DNA from: Planctomycetota bacterium
GTDB lineage: Bacteria; Planctomycetota; UBA1135; UBA2386
Reading direction: 5' to 3'
Assembly: GCA_016794485.1 (NCBI GenBank)
Contig: JAEUHV010000409.1
Coordinates: 1 to 38,840, forward strand
DNA: 38,840 nucleotides
Of this stretch, positions 34,390 through 38,840 are shown in pieces. The first letter of the stretch is position 1. Each line of letters starts with the position of its first letter. Under the pieces are notes generated by a model, which searched no databases, was not told the origin of the DNA, and was given only the letters and a program-made list of their open reading frames with translations. Position numbers and translations under genes: made by a program.

Positions 34390-35408
34390 CCGTTCTTCCC
34401 GTGGTCGCGCGACAGGTTCTGGAAGCGCAGCGCGGCGATCTGTTCGGCGATCAGGCCGAGCGCGAACAAGAGTCCCGCCTGCGTCAGCAGCAGCACGGCC
34501 ATGTTGGTCAGGCGGCCGTCGCTGAGCCAGGTGTGCACGTACCACGCGAGGCCGAGGGCACCCGTCGCGAGCGACACCGGCAGGAAGACGCGCAACGGCG
34601 CGAACATGGTCGCGATGCGCAGGATGATCAGGAAGAAGCGCGAGCCGTCCTTGAGCAGGCGCACGTGGCTCTTGCCCTTCCTCTGCCGCACCTGGAACGG
34701 ATGGAAGCCGACCGACCAGCCGCCGCGCAGCATCGACATGGTGATCGTGGTCGGGTAGCTGAACGTGTTCGGCAACAGCCAGACGAGGTCCTTGACGACG
34801 TCGGCGCGCACGAGGCGGAAGCCGCTGGTGAGGTCGGGGATCTCGCGACCCGACACGTAGCTGGCGAGGCGGTTGTAGACCTGGTTGGCGAAGTTGCGAT
34901 GGGCGCTGCCGCCGCGGCCGCCGCGCGAGCCGACCACCATGTCGTAGCGTTCGGCCAACGCCAGCATCGCAGCGAGTTCGTGCGGCGGGTGCTGGCCGTC
35001 GCCGTCGAGCAGCAGGATCCAATCGCCCTTCGCTTCGCGGATGCCGCGCTTCACCGCCGCACCGTTGCCGAGGCTCTCGGCGTGCTGCACGACGCGGGCA
35101 CCGCCCCTCTGGGCGAGCTGTGGGGTGTCGTCGGTGGAGCCGTCGTCGACGACGACGATCTCGTGGAACGGCAGCTTCGCCGCCGCGAGCACCGGACGCA
35201 GTTCGTCGAGCAGGGCCGGCAGGTTGAGCGACTCGTTGCGCGCCGGGATCACCACGGTGAGGCTCTGCACGCGGCGGGCGCTGCCGGACGCGGGTGCACG
35301 CACCGGGCCGTCTTCGGGGCGACGTTCAGGAACGTCGCCGACCGCCATCAAGGCGCCGAGAGTGTCCGTGCGGGTGGCCGGATCCTTCTGCTGCAGTGCT
35401 GCCGACAT
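34386..35408 (-). CDS. GT2 polyprenyl-phosphate glycosyltransferase (Dpm/GtrB type)
   Basis: 340 residues from the ATG at 35408; an ATG at 35348 would remove 20 residues of a disordered 45-residue N-tail. The GT2 domain (about 48-260) has VVIPARNESLNLP, the VVVDDGSTDD nucleotide-binding motif (86-94) and the DGDGQHPP metal motif (135-142). Two C-terminal membrane helices (about 272-294 and 302-325) with a basic tail give the GtrB/ArnC/Dpm architecture. Such enzymes transfer a sugar from a nucleotide donor to polyprenyl phosphate on the cytoplasmic face. It is followed by coupled GT4 and TMTC-like genes, the expected user of a polyprenyl-P-sugar. It starts 112 bases after the second pilin gene. 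Confidence 0.92.
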   Translation of the reverse strand: MSAALQQKDPATRTDTLGALMAVGDVPERRPEDGPVRAPASGSARRVQSLTVVIPARNESLNLPALLDELRPVLAAAKLPFHEIVVVDDGSTDDTPQLAQRGGARVVQHAESLGNGAAVKRGIREAKGDWILLLDGDGQHPPHELAAMLALAERYDMVVGSRGGRGGSAHRNFANQVYNRLASYVSGREIPDLTSGFRLVRADVVKDLVWLLPNTFSYPTTITMSMLRGGWSVGFHPFQVRQRKGKSHVRLLKDGSRFFLIILRIATMFAPLRVFLPVSLATGALGLAWYVHTWLSDGRLTNMAVLLLTQAGLLFALGLIAEQIAALRFQNLSRDHGKNG

Positions 35409-35478
35409 CGCCCTTGGTATCGGCAGGTCCGGCTCCGGACCGAAGCCCGACTGGCGGCCTGCGCGCCGGACGAGCCCT

Positions 35479-35507
35479 GGCGGGGCCAGACGTTCGGGTG
35501 GCCCGCC
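35479..35507. other. Hairpin after pilin-like gene 1, no T-run
   Basis: An inverted repeat with arms GGCGGGGCCA (35479-35488) and TGGCCCGCC (35499-35507), one bulged base and a 10-base loop. It lies about 14 bases downstream of the stop of the second pilin gene in the leftward transcript. No T-run follows, so it is more likely an mRNA-stabilising or processing stem than an intrinsic terminator. Confidence 0.4.
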
Positions 35508-35520
35508 GGAAACGGACGCG

Positions 35521-36204
35521 TCACTGCACGACGACCCAGACCAGGCCGTCGCGTCCGACCGTGTTGGCGGCGATGGCGCAGTCCATCGTGCCCGAAGTAC
35601 CCGAGCGGAATGCGTCGTCGAAGGTCGGCACCGTGGTGGTGCCGCTGTAGGCGATGGTCGCGTTGTGGTTCGCCGCCAGGATGTCGCCGGACTGGTTGAT
35701 GAAGAAGGTGCGCTTGCCACTGTTGCCGTGGACGGCCGGCCACGCGTAGCAGCACCACAGGATCTCCGCCTTGCCGGCGTCGACGGCGCTGCCCGAGTAG
35801 CCACCTGCAGCGTCTTCGGCGACACCCACCCCCGTCGCCGACGGCAAGTAGATCTGGAACAGGTACCCCGAACGCATGACACGGGCGGCCGCGACGTTGC
35901 CGAACGCCGCCGACAGCACCGCCGGACGCAGCGACCGCGTACTGCCGCGGATCGCGACCTTGCCCGACAGCTCGCCGAAGAAGCCGTACTCGCCCCAGCC
36001 GTTGGTGTTGGTGTCGATGACCCCAGACGCCCGGCACTGCGCCTGGCCCGACGAGACGTTCTTGAGGGTGGCGATCGCCGCCGACTCGTTCGCGTTGAGA
36101 CGCGCACTGACGAGGTTCGGGATCGCGATCGACGCGATGATGGCGATGATCGCGACGACGATCATCAGCTCGATGAGGGTGAAGCCTTCTTGCCGCTCGG
36201 CCAT
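35521..36204 (-). CDS. Type IV pilin-like / pseudopilin protein 1
   Basis: 227 residues from the ATG at 36204. A seven-residue leader MAERQEG ends at the PilD cleavage glycine; the mature chain begins FTLIELMIVVAIIAIIAS, with E5 and a 20-residue hydrophobic helix, then IPNLVSARLNANESAAIATLKN. The globular part has four cysteines (AQC, LWCC, MDC), the extra one in WCC being absent from the neighbour. The sequence resembles the planctomycete group of ~220-residue pilins ending GLVWVVVQ. About 80% identical by eye (46 differences in 227) to the tandem neighbour, with the same length. A GGAGAG site lies 4 bases before the ATG. Upstream lies a strong hairpin, which may reduce its transcription relative to protein 2. 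Confidence 0.93.
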   Translation of the reverse strand: MAERQEGFTLIELMIVVAIIAIIASIAIPNLVSARLNANESAAIATLKNVSSGQAQCRASGVIDTNTNGWGEYGFFGELSGKVAIRGSTRSLRPAVLSAAFGNVAAARVMRSGYLFQIYLPSATGVGVAEDAAGGYSGSAVDAGKAEILWCCYAWPAVHGNSGKRTFFINQSGDILAANHNATIAYSGTTTVPTFDDAFRSGTSGTMDCAIAANTVGRDGLVWVVVQ

Positions 36205-36208
36205 GAGA

Positions 36209-36214
36209 CTCTCC
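36209..36214 (-). promoter_or_regulatory. Ribosome-binding site of pilin-like gene 1
   Basis: GGAGAG on the minus strand, 4 bases before the ATG at 36204. Clear Shine-Dalgarno sites are rare in this window, so its presence before both pilin genes suggests high translation. Confidence 0.7.
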
Positions 36215-36226
36215 GTTGAGCTCCTC

Positions 36227-36274
36227 TGCAAAACCGGCGACGCCCGCGCGCGGCGAAGCCGGGCGCGGGCGTCG
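36227..36274 (-). terminator. Putative intrinsic terminator/attenuator between the pilin genes
   Basis: A perfect 12-bp stem is formed by CGACGCCCGCGC (36238-36249) and GCGCGGGCGTCG (36263-36274). Inside it, after one G-G mismatch, CGGC (36251-36254) pairs with GCCG (36258-36261) around a GAA loop, giving 16 base pairs in all. In the leftward direction the stem is followed by CCGG and then TTTT (36230-36233). It lies about 45 bases after the stop of pilin-like gene 2. The T-run is short and slightly displaced, so partial termination (attenuation of pilin 1 and the glycosyltransferases) is more likely than full stop. Confidence 0.6.
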
Positions 36275-36319
36275 GGGACCGACAGGGGCGGCGGAGCCGC
36301 ACCGATCAGCCGAGGGGCG

Positions 36320-37003
36320 TCACTGCACGACGACCCAGGTCAGGCCGTCGCGGGCGACCGTGTTGGCCGCGACCGCGCAGTCGAGCGTGCCCGACGTGCC
36401 GGCGCGGAACGCGTCGTCGTACGACGGGGTCGTGGTCGTGCCGTTGTAGGCCGTGCCGCCGTTGTGGTTCGTCGACAGCACGTCACCCGACTGGTTGATG
36501 AAGAACGTGCGCTTGCCGCTGTTGCCCTGGGCGACCGGCCACGCGTAGCAGGCCCACAGCGTCTCCGCCTTGCCGGCGTCGACCGAGCTGCCGGTGTAGC
36601 CACCGGTGGCGTCTTCCGCGATGCCCGCGCCCGTCGTGGACGGCAGGTACATCTGGAACAGGTAGCCCGAGCGCGTGACGCGCGCGGCCGCGACGTTGCC
36701 GAACGCCGCCGACAGAACCGGCGGGCTGATCGTGTTGGTGCCGCCGCGGACGGCGACCTTGCCCGACAGCTCGCCGAAGTAGCCGTACTCGCCCGAGCCG
36801 TTGTTGTTGGTGTCGATGACACCCGACGCCTGGCACTGCGACTGGCCCGACGAGATGTTCTTGAGCGTGGCGATCGCCGCCGACTCGTTCGCGTTCAAGC
36901 GAGCGCTCAGCAGGTTCGGAATGGCGATCGAAGCGATGATGGCGATGATCGCGACGACGATCATCAGCTCGATGAGGGTGAAGCCCTTTTCCCGATTGGA
37001 CAT
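36320..37003 (-). CDS. Type IV pilin-like / pseudopilin protein 2
   Basis: 227 residues from the ATG at 37003. Leader MSNREKG, then mature FTLIELMIVVAIIAIIAS with E5, followed by IPNLLSARLNANESAAIATLKN. This is the class III signal peptide and N-terminal helix handled by PilD and assembled by PilB/PilC machines. Three cysteines remain (SQC, WAC, LDC). The globular domain with YLFQMYLPS, GGYTGSSVDAGKAE and KRTFFINQSGDVLS is shared with the neighbour. A GGAGAA site lies 4 bases before the ATG. The 77-base leader contains two stem-loops. First pilin gene transcribed, just after pilC and a TPR gene, so it is likely the more abundant subunit; major pilin versus pseudopilin cannot be decided from sequence. 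Confidence 0.94.
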   Translation of the reverse strand: MSNREKGFTLIELMIVVAIIAIIASIAIPNLLSARLNANESAAIATLKNISSGQSQCQASGVIDTNNNGSGEYGYFGELSGKVAVRGGTNTISPPVLSAAFGNVAAARVTRSGYLFQMYLPSTTGAGIAEDATGGYTGSSVDAGKAETLWACYAWPVAQGNSGKRTFFINQSGDVLSTNHNGGTAYNGTTTTPSYDDAFRAGTSGTLDCAVAANTVARDGLTWVVVQ

Positions 37004-37007
37004 GATG

Positions 37008-37013
37008 TTCTCC
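37008..37013 (-). promoter_or_regulatory. Ribosome-binding site of pilin-like gene 2
   Basis: GGAGAA on the minus strand, 4 bases before the ATG at 37003. Matches the position of the site before pilin-like gene 1. Confidence 0.7.
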
Positions 37014-37017
37014 GTGA

Positions 37018-37051
37018 CAACTCTCTGTTGATGACGACCGACGCGGTCGTC
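37018..37051 (-). promoter_or_regulatory. Paired stem-loops in the leader of pilin-like gene 2
   Basis: A perfect stem GACGACC (37033-37039) / GGTCGTC (37045-37051), extendable by the G37040-C37044 pair around an ACG loop, lies 30-48 bases before the pilin start. A second small stem CAAC/GTTG (37018-37021, 37027-37030; loop of 5) lies beside it, just upstream of the ribosome-binding site. No T-run follows. They could mark an RNA-processing or stabilising element that raises pilin mRNA over the upstream pilC-TPR part. Inference only. Confidence 0.4.
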
Positions 37052-37080
37052 GTTCCCCGTTCTCTTCCCCAGCGTTCCGG

Positions 37081-37959
37081 TCAGCGCGTAGGAGCGGCTG
37101 CCGGAGGGCGCTGCAGTTCTTGGAATCGTGCGTCCGCGGCGACCGTCGACCAGGCGTCTGGCTCGTTGCCGAGCAGGCGCCTCACCTCGGTCGGCTGTGC
37201 CTTGGCAGCACGCTCCAAAAGACCGAGGCAAGTATCGACGTCGTTCTGCTGCAACTTGAGGCGGGCCAACCAGTAATTGGCGATCGGAAGTTCGGTTGCA
37301 GCCCTTGCCAAGGCGCTTTCGGCGGCGCCAGATTCGCCCAACTCGAACAGTTCCTGGCCCGCTTGCAGCGCTGCCATCGACGGCGCGGCGGCGTCCTCGA
37401 GCACGACGGTCGCACGCTGTATCGCTTCGGGACGACGACCGAGTTGCCGCAGGATCGTGGCCTCCTCGAGCCGGCGCTGGTGGCCGAAACGTCGGTCCAG
37501 GCGATCGGCGTGGCGCGCGAACACCGCGAGCGCCGCCTCCTTCTGGCCAGCGGCGGCCAGCATGCGGGCCTGGTTGAACGCCAGTACGTCGCGTTGCTCG
37601 TCACCGCAGTCCTTGCACAGCTGGGCACGCGCGTAGTGCGCGGCAGCGTCGGCGTAGCGGCCCTGCAGCATGTGGGAGAAGCCGGTGAACTCGGCGGTGT
37701 CGACGAGGCCGGGCTCGATGCGTTCGACGTCGGCCAGGGAACGATCGGCCTGAGCGATCATGTCGACCCGCGCGGACAACGGCTTGCCCTGCTTGTCGGC
37801 GGCCGGCATGCCGTAGGCGAGCCGCAACTGCACGTTGACGCTGCTGAGCATCGTCATCACGTCGGCGTCCTGGACGCGGTGCTGCCACAGGTAGCCGATC
37901 GCGCCGAGGGTGACGACCGCGCTGCCGTAGAGCAGCGCCCGCTTGGTGTGTGAGTGCAT
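37081..37959 (-). CDS. Membrane-anchored TPR-like protein of the pilus block
   Basis: 292 residues from the ATG at 37959, preceded by AAGGGG; an ATG at 37998 would add 13 residues. One N-terminal membrane helix (about 8-25) with basic residues before it leaves the rest outside the cytoplasm. Helix pairs with TPR character are seen at about 100-250: SHMLQGRYADAAAHYARAQL, AFNQARMLAAAGQKEAALAVFARHAD, TILRQLGRRPEAIQRATVVLED and ANYWLARLKLQQNDVDTCLGLLERA. A CKDCGD pair sits at about 125-130. Family name not recognised. Its place between pilC (44 bases) and the pilin genes suggests a role like the TPR pilotins or assembly scaffolds (PilF/Tgl) of type IV pili, but it lacks a lipobox. Confidence 0.78.
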   Translation of the reverse strand: MHSHTKRALLYGSAVVTLGAIGYLWQHRVQDADVMTMLSSVNVQLRLAYGMPAADKQGKPLSARVDMIAQADRSLADVERIEPGLVDTAEFTGFSHMLQGRYADAAAHYARAQLCKDCGDEQRDVLAFNQARMLAAAGQKEAALAVFARHADRLDRRFGHQRRLEEATILRQLGRRPEAIQRATVVLEDAAAPSMAALQAGQELFELGESGAAESALARAATELPIANYWLARLKLQQNDVDTCLGLLERAAKAQPTEVRRLLGNEPDAWSTVAADARFQELQRPPAAAPTR

Positions 37960-38003
37960 GTTCCCCTTGCCTGCTTCGCCGAACGACCGCGTGTCCATCC
38001 CGA

Positions 38004-38840
38004 TCAACCGCCCGACAGCTTCTCCTGCAGCTTGAAGATCGGCAGGAACACCGCGAGCACGATGCCGCCGACGATCACGCCCATGACCGCGATCATGATC
38101 GGCTCGATCATCGACGTGAGTCCCTTCACCTCGGCCTCGACCTGCTGGTCGTAGAACTCGGCGATCTTCTCGAGCAGCGCGTCGAGCGCGCCCGAACGCT
38201 CGCCGATCGCCATCATCTTGACGACCATCGGCGGAAACACCGTCGACTTGGTGAACGGCTCGGACAGGCTCTCGCCGTTCTTCACGCTGTCGCGCGCGCC
38301 GTTGACGATGTTGGAGATCACCAGATTGCCCGACGTGTCGGACACGATCTCCATGGCGCCGAGGATCGGCACGCCGCTCTTGACCAGGGTCGAGAACGTG
38401 CGCGCGAACCGCGACAACGCGACCTTCTTGAACAGGATGCCGAACACGGGCAGGCGCAGCATCACGTGGTCCTTCACCAGGGCACCACGCGGCGTCTTGC
38501 ACACGGCACCGATGCCGAAGATCAGCGCGCCGATGCCGCCGAAGATCAGGTACCAGTAGTCCCGCATGAAGAACGCGATCTCCATGATGAACACGGTGAG
38601 TCCGGGCAGCTTGACTTCGAGCGAGTCGAACACCGGCTTGAACGACGGCACGATGCCGATCATCAGGAACGACGCGATGCCGATGACGAGCACCAGCGAG
38701 ATGACCGGGTAGGTCATCGCCGACTTGATCTCGCTGCGCAGGTGCGCCGCCGCTTCGAGGTACTCGGCGAGGCGCTGCAGGATGATGTCGATCTGGCCGG
38801 AGACTTCGCCGGCGCGGATCATGCTGACGTAGATGTGCGA
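38004..38840 (-). CDS. pilC: Type IV pilus / type II secretion inner-membrane protein PilC/GspF (5' end outside window)
   Basis: At least 278 residues; the reading frame continues past the window edge (codons for SHIYVS precede the in-frame ATG at 38822, which is internal). The second GspF domain is complete: SRFARTFSTLVKSGVPILGAM (about 145-165 from that ATG), followed by NGESLSEPF, MMAIGERSGALDALLEKIAEFYDQQVEAEV and a last membrane helix IMIAVMGVIVGGIVLAVFLPIF. The end of the first domain shows RAGEVSGQIDIILQRLAEYLE and its paired membrane helices. PilC/GspF couples the assembly ATPase to pilin insertion. It is the first visible gene of the leftward pilin block, so the ATPase gene (pilB/gspE) probably lies just outside the window. 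Confidence 0.95.
   Translation of the reverse strand, partial: SHIYVSMIRAGEVSGQIDIILQRLAEYLEAAAHLRSEIKSAMTYPVISLVLVIGIASFLMIGIVPSFKPVFDSLEVKLPGLTVFIMEIAFFMRDYWYLIFGGIGALIFGIGAVCKTPRGALVKDHVMLRLPVFGILFKKVALSRFARTFSTLVKSGVPILGAMEIVSDTSGNLVISNIVNGARDSVKNGESLSEPFTKSTVFPPMVVKMMAIGERSGALDALLEKIAEFYDQQVEAEVKGLTSMIEPIMIAVMGVIVGGIVLAVFLPIFKLQEKLSGG

Larger units (their letters stand above)
35519..37003 (-). repeat. Tandem duplication of a 684-base pilin-like gene
   Basis: The genes at 35521-36204 and 36320-37003 are equal in length (228 codons with stop) and align without gaps over their whole span. They share the same 3' end (GTCACTGCACGACGACCCA on the plus strand at 35519 and 36318). The offset is 799 bases. 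Differences are scattered, mostly conservative, and most frequent in the middle loop (residues about 85-95) and near 177-190, as expected of an old duplication kept under selection. Confidence 0.85.

Overview
The window is GC-rich (roughly 70% by eye) and very densely coded. It carries 33 protein genes and no tRNA, rRNA, CRISPR array, insertion sequence or phage gene that I can see. Several traits point to a member of the Planctomycetota: FG-GAP secreted proteins, very large Cys/Gly-rich lipoproteins with SbsA-type Ig domains, 227-residue type IV-pilin-like proteins in tandem, many GTG/TTG starts and eukaryote-like proteins (LACTB-like, TMTC-like, full cystathionine beta-synthase). That assignment is an inference from gene style, not from a marker gene.

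Left part (1-9250): the end of a secreted FG-GAP protein, thiol peroxidase (tpx) and a small secreted protein run rightwards. A translationally coupled pair, a LACTB-like serine hydrolase then a metallo-beta-lactamase-fold hydrolase, runs leftwards. A sensorless chemoreceptor-like protein, a YdbS/YdbT pair of bacterial PH-domain membrane proteins and ComM run rightwards.

Centre (9259-23123): nine leftward genes in one likely transcript. Two paralogous giant lipoproteins stand at its head, followed by an aminodeoxyfutalosine-deaminase-like amidohydrolase, a DHH phosphoesterase (NrnA-like), a metallophosphoesterase, CutA, a DASS/SLC13 transporter, a GT39-like membrane glycosyltransferase and a small-beta-barrel lipoprotein. 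Four of the eight junctions are 4-base stop/start overlaps. A 442-base gap separates this operon from the divergent gene at 23566.

Right-centre (23566-31381): a HEAT-like membrane-anchored protein; a leftward operon of an arginine-rich disordered protein, Mog and a PnbB-like cupin; a rightward pair of cystathionine beta-synthase and an AlkD-like HEAT protein with a histone-H1-like tail; then a TPR protein divergent from a TatD nuclease.

Right end (31388-38840): a leftward block reading PilC (cut by the window edge), a TPR membrane protein, two tandem pilin-like proteins about 80% identical, a Dpm/GtrB-type GT2, a GT4-type glycosyltransferase and a TMTC-like membrane glycosyltransferase with its own TPR tail. 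The last three overlap by 4 bases each. The block joins a type IV pilus/pseudopilus apparatus to what looks like a complete lipid-linked-sugar to protein O-glycosylation route, and it is the best candidate in the window for an undescribed system. A strong hairpin followed by TTTT lies between the two pilins, and stem-loops occupy the leader of the first one transcribed.
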